From an uncultured Bacteroidales bacterium (GTDB taxonomy: Bacteria; Bacteroidota; Bacteroidia; Bacteroidales; UBA932), in the NCBI GenBank assembly GCA_949300335.1, contig CASGDV010000117.1:1-61341 (forward strand): a DNA stretch of 61,341 nucleotides, written 5' to 3'. Positions 1 through 9,730 of this stretch are shown piece after piece. Positions within the stretch are counted from its first letter, which is position 1. Every line of letters begins with the position of its first letter. A model generated the notes under the pieces. The model worked only from the letters and a program-made list of their open reading frames with translations, did no database searches and was not told the origin of the DNA. A program made the translations under genes and the position numbers.

Positions 1-173
1 TGCATTCATGCTTGTCCGATTCTAATGTCGGCAGCAAATATGCGAAATCAATTCAAATCGACACGCGGCGTTTTCTGTTATATTTAATTATATATTAATA
101 AGTTACAAAGGTTTGTTAAAAAATCTTTTGGACACTAGTGAAATACTATAATTAATTCAGTTCGTTATATCTT
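1..173. other. Intergenic, downstream of the GH92 gene
   Basis: This AT-rich stretch lies beyond the 3' end of the minus-strand GH92 gene. I see no coding frame, no clear hairpin terminator and no convincing promoter. The part at about 80-130 is especially AT-rich. Confidence 0.5.
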
Positions 174-2513
174 TCATTTTTGTTTCGAATAGGAATAAGG
201 CGCGCTTGATTCCGACGTTCCGCGTTTGAGATTAGGGGAATCTGACATTTCCATTACGATTTCAGGAGCCTTGGACAGCTGGTCATATGTCAGATAGTTG
301 GCATCATGATTCATTCCGTTCACTTTCATGCTTTCGATATAGACATTCCTGTCGGAATTTCCTTCAGCAGAAATTGTCATGACTTCACCGTTAGGCATAG
401 TTATATCTACTTCCCGGAAGAGCGGAGAACCTATTGCAAACTCTCCGGTAACAGGACATACCGGATAAAATCCCAGTGCGGAGAATACAAACCACGCAGA
501 TGTCTGCCCGTTGTCTTCATCACCGCAATATCCGTCCGGAGCAGGCTTATAAAGCCTTTCCATTACCTGACGTGTCCAGTACTGTGCTTTCCACGGCTGC
601 CCTGCCCAGTCATACAGATAAATCATATGCTGGATAGGCTGGTTTCCATGGGCATACTGTCCGAAATCCGCGACCTGCATCTCCCTTATCTCATGAATAA
701 CAACTCCATATGCCGATTCGTCGAAAACCGGAGGAGTTGTAAAAATCGTATCAAGCGCCTTAATGAAATTATCCCTGCCTCCCATCAATTCTGCAAGTCC
801 GGCAGGATCATGGAATACGCTCCATGTATATTGCTGTCCCGTACCTTCTGTAAAATCGCCTCCCCATGCATAAGGATTGTAATTCGGATTGAATACGCCC
901 TTGCTGTCGCGGCCGACCATTAGTCCGCGCTCCGGGTCGAATATGTTCCTGTAATTGAATGATCTCTTCGCAAATGCATCGACAATTGCCTTGTCTTTTC
1001 CCAAAGCCTTGGCAAGTTTGTACATACAGAAGTCAGCATAACAATATTCCAGTGTCCTTGCAGCATTCTCCTTCAAGCCTATGTCATTAGGGACATAACC
1101 GTATTTTTCATATGCCTCTATTCCGGAACGCCCGATGGAAAGGAATTTCGGATGGGCATTGTATGCACTCTTGTATACAGCATTCCATAATGTCTCCATA
1201 TCCATATTTTCAATTCCGGACAAATAGGCGGATGCAACAAGGGAAGTGGAATTGGAACCTATCATCGCATCACCGAGATATCCCGGAGACGCCCATTCCG
1301 GAAGCCATCCGCCTTCTTTGTAAGTATTCGCCAGTCCCTCCATAATATAGCTGCTCAGCTGAGGATAGAAGAGATTGAAAAACGGATGTACGGCACGGAA
1401 TGTATCCCAGAAACCATTGTCAGTATACATCCTTCCCTTCTCTATTCTTCCGTTATAAGGACTGTAATGCCATATCTGTCCCTTTTCATCATATTCATGG
1501 AATTCTCTGGGATAGAGCAGTATCCTGTACAGGCATGTATAGAACAAACGAAGATTGTCCAGATCGTCGGCACCGTTATCCTTCACTCTGAATCTGCAGA
1601 GATGGGAATTCCACTCTTTTCTGCCTTCTTCCTTCAATTCCGCAAATGTCTTGCTGCCGATTTCAGAATTCAGATTCACCTCGGCCTGCCTTGAGTTTAT
1701 GAAAGACGAAGCCATTCTTGCGACAACCTTCTCGCCTTTCTTTGTGGAAAACGTAAGAACAACTCCTGTCCTTACTCCTTCTGCCTCATCTTCCCCATTG
1801 AGAAACTTGCCGTCACACCAAACTTTATACGATGTGAAATGCTTGTCGAACTTCACTACAAAATAATTCTTGAAATTCTCAGGCTTGCCTTCGTCATATC
1901 CATAACTTTCGGTCGAATACCCTACCACCATGTTCTTGCCTGGTATGACTTTAACACATGAGGCTTTCTGGAAAGCATCGATTATGACATTGCTCTGATT
2001 TCCTTCAGGGAAAGTGAACTGCATCATTGCGCCCCTGCCAGTAGGTGTCAATTCAGCCTTTACATCGTAATCTGCAAGATAGACACTGTAGTAATGAGGA
2101 CCTATCTCCTCTGCCTTATGCGAAAACCAGCTTTTTCTGTCTTCCTCCAGAAACACAGGTTCGCCGACCGTAGGCATCAGCGAAAACATACCGTAGTCTC
2201 CGACCCACGGACTTGGCTGATGTGTCTGTTTCAGACCTACAATATGAGTGGCATCATAGGTATATTGCCATCTTTCGCCGTTCACCGCCGTCTGAGGAGT
2301 CCAGTGGTTCATTCCCCAAGGCCTGGCAATGCATGGATACACATTACCGTTGGAAAGAGCGAAATCACTGTCCGAACCCATTACAGGCAGGACATACCTT
2401 GTCAGATCCTCTTCTTCGGGCACAGTCCCGACATCATTTCCCGACATCGTACAACCGGCCAGCAAAATGGCAAGCGCGGCAAAAGCCGGCAAATTTTTTT
2501 TAATGTCATTCAT
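174..2513 (-). CDS. GH92 family alpha-mannosidase, lipoprotein
   Basis: Probable exo-acting alpha-mannosidase (glycoside hydrolase family 92), a calcium-dependent inverting enzyme that releases mannose from N-glycans or mannans. The 779-residue length is normal for the family. The N-terminus is a lipoprotein signal ending in the lipobox LAGC, so it is probably anchored to a membrane with the enzyme outside the cytoplasm. Family landmarks are present: EGTGQQYTW near residue 555 (contains the expected acid Glu), HGNQPIQH in the C-terminal barrel, and GDEDNGQTSAW near residue 661 (the expected base Asp region). It starts 28 bp after the stop of a GxGYxYP gene on the same strand, so the two are probably co-transcribed. 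Family assignment is secure. Linkage specificity (alpha-1,2, 1,3 or other) cannot be read from sequence. Confidence 0.93.
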   Translation of the reverse strand: MNDIKKNLPAFAALAILLAGCTMSGNDVGTVPEEEDLTRYVLPVMGSDSDFALSNGNVYPCIARPWGMNHWTPQTAVNGERWQYTYDATHIVGLKQTHQPSPWVGDYGMFSLMPTVGEPVFLEEDRKSWFSHKAEEIGPHYYSVYLADYDVKAELTPTGRGAMMQFTFPEGNQSNVIIDAFQKASCVKVIPGKNMVVGYSTESYGYDEGKPENFKNYFVVKFDKHFTSYKVWCDGKFLNGEDEAEGVRTGVVLTFSTKKGEKVVARMASSFINSRQAEVNLNSEIGSKTFAELKEEGRKEWNSHLCRFRVKDNGADDLDNLRLFYTCLYRILLYPREFHEYDEKGQIWHYSPYNGRIEKGRMYTDNGFWDTFRAVHPFFNLFYPQLSSYIMEGLANTYKEGGWLPEWASPGYLGDAMIGSNSTSLVASAYLSGIENMDMETLWNAVYKSAYNAHPKFLSIGRSGIEAYEKYGYVPNDIGLKENAARTLEYCYADFCMYKLAKALGKDKAIVDAFAKRSFNYRNIFDPERGLMVGRDSKGVFNPNYNPYAWGGDFTEGTGQQYTWSVFHDPAGLAELMGGRDNFIKALDTIFTTPPVFDESAYGVVIHEIREMQVADFGQYAHGNQPIQHMIYLYDWAGQPWKAQYWTRQVMERLYKPAPDGYCGDEDNGQTSAWFVFSALGFYPVCPVTGEFAIGSPLFREVDITMPNGEVMTISAEGNSDRNVYIESMKVNGMNHDANYLTYDQLSKAPEIVMEMSDSPNLKRGTSESSAPYSYSKQK

Positions 2514-2541
2514 CTGTTCTTATGGTTTTAGTCTATATCAA

Positions 2542-4482
2542 TTAATATATCTTAGAAAGTATTTCCAATGTCTGCTCAGGCTCGTAATACATCCGGATAC
2601 GCCAGATCAGTTCCTGCAAATTTACTACTTTTACATCACTGTTCAATCTGCCCACACACAATTTTGCAGCTCCTGCTCCTACTACTTCACCACCTTCGGC
2701 GGCTTCCGCAACAGGATCATCACTGCCACCGGTATCCGTAAACTTGCTCCACGCATGAACAGAAACCACAGTGAACGGATTTTCACGGGAATCACTGTTT
2801 ATCTTTGATGCGATATACGCCGGAGTACCCTCGCGTTCCTGATTGTTCTGGCCGAAGTTCCATATTGAATATCTTACAGTAACGACAGGGATTTTGTATC
2901 CTTTTGTATTTTCAAACCACATTATCTGTCCTTCTCCTCCGGCATATGGGGAATACTGGATGACCACGATGCCTTCGAGCTGATCATTTGCTGCAATGTA
3001 TTCGGCATAAGCTTCCTTTGCAGCATCACTGTCAACATCCTTGGCAACAAGTCCGAGAATCTTGACCCTGTGCTGACGCATATGAGAGGCAATATTTTTT
3101 GCAATCTTTTCAAGGGCGACCTGCCGGTTTGCACTTTGTCCGAATTTATCTACATAATAATATCCGCCTCCGAGATTCTCAATCATTGTATTTTCCTGAT
3201 TCTGCTTTGACAACAGATTATCGAACTGGGACGGAGCTATCATCGGAAGGTTTGCAAACGGAAAACCGAATGTCATCTTCGTTTCAGCAGCTGCCGGATG
3301 ACGGTAATATGATTCATTGTCAAAACTGTTTATCATCCACTGGACATTATCTCCGTCAGTAAGATAAAAGTTGACAAATTTCTTTTTCTTCGAATTGAAA
3401 TCTATTGTCCTTGGATTGTTTACTTTTGCGAGCAAATCCGACTGACGAGACTTATATTTGTATGAAGTAAATGCGGTATTGAAAACCCAATCATAAGGTA
3501 TCATCATATGACCATAGTTTGACACCTGCTCGACAAACACATCCTCTCCGACACCCTGCTCCCATCCGAAAACCGGAGAATTTGGTTCGAGTGAGGCAAG
3601 AATCTCTTTGAAAAGAGCGGCATTCTGTCCTTTGGGAGGATCGGCATATGCCTTGTTGAGATTTATTATAAAAAACTTGTTCTTAATCGCCCACTCTCTC
3701 AGTTCCGCTGTCTGGACCGGCATTACGACGAGTCCCGTCCTGTTAACCTTGTCCTTATATTCATCCCAGGCATCCTGTGTTGTCTTGCTCCTTGCATCCA
3801 GCAGCATTTTATGTTCCGGATTGACAGCATCCTGATCTCTGACATCAACTATATATGCATTGAGGTGTGGAGAAGCCACTGCAGCATATATAGGACTTTC
3901 AGGATTTTCCTTTACATCAACGAGAATATACTGATTGATGACAGGCTGCAACTCATTTTTTTGGGTAAGCTCAATAGGATTGCATAAGCCGAACTCACTT
4001 ATGCCGGATGAATTAAGGTAATCCAGCGATAATCTATATGTATCCATCCCCGCTTCATCCCGGAGCCACACGGCAGTCTGAAATGTCTTGTCTATATTGG
4101 AGTTTACCAGTCCGGCAACAGACTGGGCAAGAAGATGAGCCTGCAATCCCAGTTTATGGTCACTCTCATTTATATTGTTTCTCACAGGGTTATGGGCAAC
4201 ATTAACACAATTGAAATATCTGACAGGCGTCTCCAGTTCTGTTGCCGGAGCCCATTCAGGAATCCAATACTGACCTTTGTCTGAGATTCTGTCATAAATT
4301 GTCTCGTATGATACGGCATCCGGCAAGGGGTCCGGTATAACAATCTCTTCTGTATCATCCGGCTGCTGAGTACTCCCTCCTGTACCCGGTTTGCTGACAA
4401 TAACGTTGGATTCAGGTTTTTCACAGCCTGCTAATAATCCCAGTGCAAGACTGACAAATAACAAATGATATACTTTATACAT
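2542..4482 (-). CDS. GxGYxYP-family putative glycoside hydrolase, lipoprotein (paralog A)
   Basis: A lipoprotein of about 646 residues resembling the GxGYxYP putative glycoside hydrolase family, which has no firmly established activity. The ATG at 4482 is chosen because it gives a clean lipoprotein signal (MYKVYHLLFVSLALGLLAGC); an in-frame extension to 4551 would bury this signal. Downstream there is a Pro/Gly/Thr-rich linker, then the body. Recognisable marks are LTDGDNVQW near residue 375 and GGGYYYVDKFG near residue 437. It is closely related along its whole length to the next gene (4690-6618) and precedes the GH92 gene by 28 bp. A role in handling the same glycan as GH92 is inferred only from this linkage. 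The family name rests on motif memory, not a search. Confidence 0.72.
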   Translation of the reverse strand: MYKVYHLLFVSLALGLLAGCEKPESNVIVSKPGTGGSTQQPDDTEEIVIPDPLPDAVSYETIYDRISDKGQYWIPEWAPATELETPVRYFNCVNVAHNPVRNNINESDHKLGLQAHLLAQSVAGLVNSNIDKTFQTAVWLRDEAGMDTYRLSLDYLNSSGISEFGLCNPIELTQKNELQPVINQYILVDVKENPESPIYAAVASPHLNAYIVDVRDQDAVNPEHKMLLDARSKTTQDAWDEYKDKVNRTGLVVMPVQTAELREWAIKNKFFIINLNKAYADPPKGQNAALFKEILASLEPNSPVFGWEQGVGEDVFVEQVSNYGHMMIPYDWVFNTAFTSYKYKSRQSDLLAKVNNPRTIDFNSKKKKFVNFYLTDGDNVQWMINSFDNESYYRHPAAAETKMTFGFPFANLPMIAPSQFDNLLSKQNQENTMIENLGGGYYYVDKFGQSANRQVALEKIAKNIASHMRQHRVKILGLVAKDVDSDAAKEAYAEYIAANDQLEGIVVIQYSPYAGGEGQIMWFENTKGYKIPVVTVRYSIWNFGQNNQEREGTPAYIASKINSDSRENPFTVVSVHAWSKFTDTGGSDDPVAEAAEGGEVVGAGAAKLCVGRLNSDVKVVNLQELIWRIRMYYEPEQTLEILSKIY

Positions 4483-4536
4483 GATATGAAAATTTATGGT
4501 TAGTCTTCCTATGGTTTCATTTTCCGACAATATCGG

Positions 4537-4544
4537 CAAATATA
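4537..4544 (-). promoter_or_regulatory. Bacteroidota -7 element upstream of GxGYxYP paralog A
   Basis: On the minus strand this reads TATATTTG, matching TAnnTTTG, 55 bp before the start codon at 4482. The identical octamer stands 65 bp before the other paralog, which supports both as real promoters. I see no good -33 TTTG at the usual spacing. Confidence 0.5.
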
Positions 4545-4633
4545 GTATCATCGTGACTAATCCGCAGATTAATTGCGGTTTAATTCGGGATTACCAAGAT
4601 ATAAAAATTTGGTAAACCTGCATAAAAACAATC

Positions 4634-4664
4634 AAAAAGGGAGCCGGACGTGTATCCAGCTCCC
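4634..4664 (-). terminator. Intrinsic terminator after GxGYxYP paralog B
   Basis: On the minus strand a stem-loop starting GGGAGC and closing with GGCTCCC (extra GGA/TCC pairs inside) is followed by five T. It lies 26 bp beyond the stop of the 4690-6618 gene, so the two paralogs are probably separate transcription units. Confidence 0.7.
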
Positions 4665-4689
4665 CACCCGCCTTTAGCCAGGCTGGACA

Positions 4690-6618
4690 TCAATACAATT
4701 TGCTAAGTATTTCCTGGGTTTCCTCAGGCTCATAGAACATTCTTACACGCCAGATGAGTTCCTGCACGTTAACCACCCTGACATTCTCATTCAGACGCTT
4801 CTTACACTGTTTTGCTGCTCCCGGACCTACAACATCTCCATCTGCTGCAGCTTCGGCACCTTGATCATCACTTTCTCCTATATCGGCAAAATTGCTCCAT
4901 GCATGAACGGAAACAAGAGAAAACGGATTCGTATTTGCAATATCCTCCGTATTGATCAGGTTAGCAACATATGCCGGAGTTCCCTGCCTGCCGCTATTGC
5001 CGGTTCCATGATCCCATATAGCATACTTTGCCGTAACTACAGGAATATTATAACCTTTTGAATTTCTGAACCACATTATTTCACCCTCTCCTCCTGCATA
5101 TGGTGCATATTGGATGACTACAATTCCCTCAAGCTGGTCATTTGCGGCAATGTACTCGGCATAAGCCTCTTTCGCCACATCACTCCTGGCATCCATGGCC
5201 ATAAGTCCTAAAATTTTGACCCTGTGCTGACGCATATGGCTTGCCAGATTCGCAGCCAGTTTCTTAAGGCACTCAGACCTGTTTGCTGCCGAACCGAAAC
5301 CGTCAGCATAATAATATCCGCCTCCGAAAGTTTCAACAAGAGTATTCTGCTCTCCCTGCTTGTTTACAAGATATTCGAACTGGCTCGGTGCCATCATGGA
5401 CAGATTAGGGAACGGCATTCCGAATCCCATCCTGGTCTCATTTGCATCAGGATGATTGTAATACTTTTCATTATCGAAATCATTCATCATCCACTGGACA
5501 TTATCTCCGTCAGACAGATAGAACGAAACATATCTGTCAATTGATGAAAGATTGAAATTAAGTTCCGTAGGATTCTTCACTTTGGCCAGTACAGATGTCT
5601 GCCTCTCCTTATAATTATATGAAGTCAAGGTTGCATTGTAGAACCAGTCACATGGAACCATCATATGCCCGTAATTGGATACCTGCTCGACAAACACATC
5701 CTCGGCAACGCCCGACTCCCAACCGAAAACAGGAGAGTTCGGTTCGAGGGATGCAAGGACTTCTCTCAGCAGACCAGCATTCTGGCCCTTGTTCGGATCA
5801 CCCTGAACCTTGTTGAGGTTGATGACGAAAAACTTGTTCATGATTGCCCAGTCCCTGAGTTCACCCGTCTGTACAGGCATTACAACCAGACCTTTCCTGT
5901 TCACCTTGTCCTTATATTCGTCCCAGGCATCCTGAGTAGACTTGTTACGAGCATCCAGAACCATCTTGTGGTCCTTATTGATTACATCTACATCCCTTAC
6001 ATCGACAATATAAGCATTAAGATGAGGGGATGCTACTGCAGCATAGACTCCGCTCTCCGGATTGGACTTCACATCCACGAGAATATACTGGTTGATGACA
6101 GGCTGAAGTTCTGTCTTTTGTGTAAGTTCTATCGCATTGCAACGTCCGAACTCCGTAATTCCTTGACCATGAAGATATTGCAGAGCTTTTTCATAGGCCG
6201 CCCCGGCTTTTTCCTGCCATACCGCAGTCTGGAAAGTCTTGGAGACATTGGCATTCACTAGTCCTGCTACGGATTGAGCCAGCAAATGAGCTTGAAGGCC
6301 ATATTTATGATCCGTCTCCGTTATGCTGTTCTTTGCTCCATGGTTTGCGATATCTACGCAACAAAAATACCTTGTAGGGATATTTTCCTTTACAGACAAA
6401 TCCCAAGAAGGCATCCAATACTGTCCCTTGTCGGCAACCTGATCGTAAATATCGTCATACGGTTCGGCATCGGCAGGAGGTTCCGGCTTCTCGGTTTCTC
6501 CTCCGGATTCACCTCCGGTTCCCGGCTTGCTTATTATGACATTGGACTCCGGTTCTTCGCATCCGGCCAGCATTCCCAATGCGAGAAATACAGATAAGAC
6601 ATAAATTATTTTTCTCAT
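4690..6618 (-). CDS. GxGYxYP-family putative glycoside hydrolase, lipoprotein (paralog B)
   Basis: A 642-residue lipoprotein with signal MRKIIYVLSVFLALGMLAGC, then a Gly/Glu/Pro linker and the same body as paralog A. Shared landmarks are LSDGDNVQW near residue 367 and GGGYYYADGFG near residue 431, plus a nearly identical C-terminal tail around LIWRVRMFYEPEE. The two proteins align end to end without large gaps, so this is a tandem duplication. It has its own candidate promoter and its own terminator. The divergence is concentrated in the linker and short surface segments, which suggests both copies are maintained. The catalytic mechanism and substrate of this family are not established; hydrolase function is an assumption carried by the family name. 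Confidence 0.72.
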   Translation of the reverse strand: MRKIIYVLSVFLALGMLAGCEEPESNVIISKPGTGGESGGETEKPEPPADAEPYDDIYDQVADKGQYWMPSWDLSVKENIPTRYFCCVDIANHGAKNSITETDHKYGLQAHLLAQSVAGLVNANVSKTFQTAVWQEKAGAAYEKALQYLHGQGITEFGRCNAIELTQKTELQPVINQYILVDVKSNPESGVYAAVASPHLNAYIVDVRDVDVINKDHKMVLDARNKSTQDAWDEYKDKVNRKGLVVMPVQTGELRDWAIMNKFFVINLNKVQGDPNKGQNAGLLREVLASLEPNSPVFGWESGVAEDVFVEQVSNYGHMMVPCDWFYNATLTSYNYKERQTSVLAKVKNPTELNFNLSSIDRYVSFYLSDGDNVQWMMNDFDNEKYYNHPDANETRMGFGMPFPNLSMMAPSQFEYLVNKQGEQNTLVETFGGGYYYADGFGSAANRSECLKKLAANLASHMRQHRVKILGLMAMDARSDVAKEAYAEYIAANDQLEGIVVIQYAPYAGGEGEIMWFRNSKGYNIPVVTAKYAIWDHGTGNSGRQGTPAYVANLINTEDIANTNPFSLVSVHAWSNFADIGESDDQGAEAAADGDVVGPGAAKQCKKRLNENVRVVNVQELIWRVRMFYEPEETQEILSKLY

Positions 6619-6682
6619 GATATGAAGTTTATATTGTTTTGGTTATTTTCCCGAACTTTTTCCGTCCGAAAATTCGGAATTT

Positions 6683-6690
6683 CAAATATA
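6683..6690 (-). promoter_or_regulatory. Bacteroidota -7 element upstream of GxGYxYP paralog B
   Basis: Minus-strand TATATTTG (TAnnTTTG) 65 bp upstream of the start codon at 6618. A TTTG on the same strand at 6704-6707 is closer than the usual 19 bp spacer, so the -33 box is uncertain. Confidence 0.5.
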
Positions 6691-6721
6691 GTGAAATACC
6701 TTGCAAAGGAACAGCCGTAAA

Positions 6722-6807
6722 GGGTTAACATAGGGTTAAAACACCGGAATTTAAATTAATTCCAGATTCAGAAAAAATCAGAACAAACTAATTGACAGCG
6801 GGTTAAC
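6722..6807. repeat. Three GGGTTAA boxes upstream of paralog B
   Basis: The heptamer GGGTTAA occurs at 6722, 6733 and 6800. The first two are 11 bp apart, about one helical turn, and lie just upstream of the candidate promoter at 6683-6690. Two of the three continue to GGGTTAAC. This looks like a possible operator, but three short matches in AT-rich DNA could be chance. Confidence 0.35.
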
Positions 6808-6814
6808 ACAGAAA

Positions 6815-6856
6815 ATACCGTTCTTTATTTCCTGCATCGAAAATAAAGAACGGTAT
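6815..6856 (-). terminator. Perfect 16-bp stem-loop after the GH116 gene
   Basis: ATACCGTTCTTTATTT is followed by a 10-base loop and its exact reverse complement. It lies 66 bp beyond the GH116 stop and separates that transcript from the next gene. Flanking T runs are weak, so it may be a terminator or an mRNA 3'-end stabiliser. The remaining 6619-6921 intergenic sequence holds the promoter and GGGTTAA boxes listed separately. Confidence 0.6.
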
Positions 6857-6921
6857 CGGCTTTAATAGTTACCCAAAAAATTCGCTGTTTCGGCAAATCT
6901 GTCCGAAGATATTGGGACTTG

Positions 6922-9648
6922 TTATTTTCGGAACATATCCAAATCACTCAAACTAACTTTCCTCATCGGGACCGAATCCGGATTCGACAGTACGGGCGCT
7001 TCGAGACTCGGAGCCACGATGTCATCCCAATAGGCACCAAGATCAAGGACTTTTCCTTTTTCTGCCACGAATTCCCCGATGGCAATCTCACGGCCTTCAG
7101 TTGTCGGTTTCCCGGCAGGCTGGGAAAGTATCTTGTCTATGGTGACCTTATCATTGCCGAAAGTCTCTATGATTTCCAGTTTCAGCGTCCTGTCGGAAGG
7201 ATCGGCAATCAGTTTCGCCCAGAATTTCGGATAAAACAGCGGCAATACGGTTTTTCCGTTTTCCGCTATTATCGGTGACAGCCTGAGTTCCTTCTCCGGT
7301 ACATTTATACCGGCTCCTGCAATGACATCAGTCGAAAACCATGTAACCGGAGCCGTCATATATGTAATGTCACTCGGATTCCACAGATTCTGGGTCCATG
7401 TCCACCCCTGCCTCAGATGCACGAGCTGGATATGCTTAAGCAACTCCATCGCATCTTCATAAAAACCGGCCTGCATGGCGGTAAGCCCGGTATAGCTTTC
7501 CAGATAGAAAGGCCAGCAGCGTGAACCCGGATTGTCAATACCTCTTCCAAGGTTTATATCCCATACCTTGTTTGCATAATAATCAGGCGTTTTGGAAAGT
7601 GATATCAGGAACTGTGACACGATGGATGCCTTAACTATTTCCATAGGATATATATCCCCCCATCCGCAATATCTGCTGAGGAATTGTCCGGCGAGCTGCC
7701 CGGTAAACAACACACAGTCAAGTCTTTTTGAACCGTCCGGCTCGCTTCCGTATGAAAAGAAACTGCCGTTCCACAATTTTCTGACTGCCTCTTTCCGGGC
7801 ATCTGTAAAAAGTGTCCTGGCTTCCTCGACTACAGCCTCGTCACCGAGAGCCTTGCCCATGACCTCATAAGCCTTCAGAGTAGCCAGCCAAACTCCCGCA
7901 TAATAAGAATACAACGGCGGATGCTGGAAATCATCATATGTCGTGGGACCTACAGGTATCAGACAGCCTTCCGGTCTCTGGCTTTTCAGAAACTCCATCG
8001 CCCGTTTAACGTTTTGTACATGTGCTTTAAGATATTCGATGTCTCCTGTCTGTTCATAATCTTTGACCAGCTGGATAATCCATCCGGAAGAATTGTCAAG
8101 CATATACCCCTTTTCTGTGGGTACCCGTCCTCCTACCGTTCCCATTCCGGCATAATAATGACCGATGAAATGCAATATGAAGCCCTTTTCCTTGTCAATG
8201 GCATCTGCAAAGATATTCATTTCGGAACGGTCAAGTTCGGTGAAAAATTTCTGATAGAACGGATGGGAGCTGATTCTCTGGTCCATGGTCCCGGCAAGTC
8301 CGCCCATTGCGCCCTCATTTACGGTTACATCGCCTTTCTTATTGAGAATCATGTTCGTATATATCACATAACCGGAATTTATCAGCTTGAACTTGTACCA
8401 GTCCGGAAGAGTACTTTCCATTACCGGTTTATGCCATGACAAGGTCTTGTCAAGCAACTGCTTTCTGTTGGATGAAGCATATTCGACAAGTTCTTCCGCA
8501 TTACTGAAATAATTATGATAGTATTTGTTGTAATCAGCTCCATAAGGCCACCAGCTGCCGAGAGGAGCATTCTCCGGGATTGAAATTTCTGGAGCCCACC
8601 ATGCAAGCGCGAATCTCAGTGTTTTCTTCTGTCCTTTTCTGAGTTTCGTCTTGACTGCCACGGCAGAAGCCCTGGACTTTGCTTTTGCAGGAGTAAGTTC
8701 GGCGGCTGTCTTTCCCGACACATCAAAGACTCCGTTTTCGATGAATCCTTTCCATGAATCTGAAGCATTATCAACATCAAACGAAGGCAGACTGGAAATC
8801 TTCTGGCCTGAAACTTTCTCCGCAGCGATGCATACATGGTCTACATAGTTCTGGAAAGTCATTTTCAATGGCCTTACCGGTTCATCGGAATACTGCATCA
8901 CACCCTGAAGCGTCTTTCCGGAATATGGAGAAACGGAAGTAGCTGCCTTTTCCTTCAAAGGCCACAGTTCGCCGTTCACATAGCCTATCCTGTTGCCTGA
9001 CAGAAGTTGTCCGTCATCCATACCTTCCAGTGACAGCGGATCACTGTACAGTCCTATGAAATCCTCCCACGAAAACGCTACGGATACCTCCATATCCTTG
9101 TCGGCAACAAGCTCAACCTCGAACCATGCTACAGGAAGAGAGGAGTTCTTCACATCGTGAGGCACAAGAAATGAATATGCCTTTATTTTCGGAGTGACTG
9201 GCAAACCGTTATCGGAAAAGTCCAGTGATGCCGTAGGAAACAATCCCGTATAGGATGTATTCCTAATGCCGTCCATTCCGAACTGGCTTTCTGCATCTCG
9301 TACAAGACGGATTGCCGAAGAACCTTCATCTGTTTTTGTCCACAAGGCAAAAAAACATGCTTCCGTACGTTTGATCGGCATATGGATATTGTTGATGCCT
9401 ATCCTCGTAAACCTGCCGGACGGGCTGAAGTTGACATTTCCCGCACCGATTCCGCCGAGCGGTACACCGCTGACGTCCGGATGATTTTTCAATGCCAGAT
9501 AATCATAATCCGTCCTTCCGCCCAATATCCCGTCCTTGGATACGAACTTCGTATTGGCTTCCTCGACTCCGTAATTGTTTTCCTGAGCCTGGACGGCCAG
9601 ACCCAAGGAAAGCAAAACCACGATACAACTTAAAGTTTTTCTATGCAT
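6922..9648 (-). CDS. GH116 family beta-glycosidase (GBA2-like), secreted
   Basis: A 908-residue exported enzyme of glycoside hydrolase family 116, related to the non-lysosomal glucosylceramidase GBA2; family members cleave beta-glucosides, beta-xylosides or N-acetylglucosaminides. A signal peptide (MHRKTLSCIVVLLSLGLAVQAQ) has no lipobox, so the protein is probably periplasmic. The N-terminal domain begins at VPLGGIGAGNVNFSPSG, a typical GBA2_N start. The C-terminal alpha/alpha barrel shows GTMDQRISSHPFY and TYDDF near residue 570, followed by YYAGVWLATLKA; the Asp of TYD is the expected acid/base. LFTGQLAGQFLSRYCG is another family mark. It lies 82 bp downstream of the lectin-kelch gene on the same strand. 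Substrate is not predictable from sequence alone. Confidence 0.9.
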   Translation of the reverse strand: MHRKTLSCIVVLLSLGLAVQAQENNYGVEEANTKFVSKDGILGGRTDYDYLALKNHPDVSGVPLGGIGAGNVNFSPSGRFTRIGINNIHMPIKRTEACFFALWTKTDEGSSAIRLVRDAESQFGMDGIRNTSYTGLFPTASLDFSDNGLPVTPKIKAYSFLVPHDVKNSSLPVAWFEVELVADKDMEVSVAFSWEDFIGLYSDPLSLEGMDDGQLLSGNRIGYVNGELWPLKEKAATSVSPYSGKTLQGVMQYSDEPVRPLKMTFQNYVDHVCIAAEKVSGQKISSLPSFDVDNASDSWKGFIENGVFDVSGKTAAELTPAKAKSRASAVAVKTKLRKGQKKTLRFALAWWAPEISIPENAPLGSWWPYGADYNKYYHNYFSNAEELVEYASSNRKQLLDKTLSWHKPVMESTLPDWYKFKLINSGYVIYTNMILNKKGDVTVNEGAMGGLAGTMDQRISSHPFYQKFFTELDRSEMNIFADAIDKEKGFILHFIGHYYAGMGTVGGRVPTEKGYMLDNSSGWIIQLVKDYEQTGDIEYLKAHVQNVKRAMEFLKSQRPEGCLIPVGPTTYDDFQHPPLYSYYAGVWLATLKAYEVMGKALGDEAVVEEARTLFTDARKEAVRKLWNGSFFSYGSEPDGSKRLDCVLFTGQLAGQFLSRYCGWGDIYPMEIVKASIVSQFLISLSKTPDYYANKVWDINLGRGIDNPGSRCWPFYLESYTGLTAMQAGFYEDAMELLKHIQLVHLRQGWTWTQNLWNPSDITYMTAPVTWFSTDVIAGAGINVPEKELRLSPIIAENGKTVLPLFYPKFWAKLIADPSDRTLKLEIIETFGNDKVTIDKILSQPAGKPTTEGREIAIGEFVAEKGKVLDLGAYWDDIVAPSLEAPVLSNPDSVPMRKVSLSDLDMFRK

Positions 9649-9730
9649 AAGATTATTGTTTTGGTGTTTCTATCCTGACTTCCTTATAAGGAACCTGCGA
9701 TGCCCTGTCCAGGAATAGTTTGACTATCCG

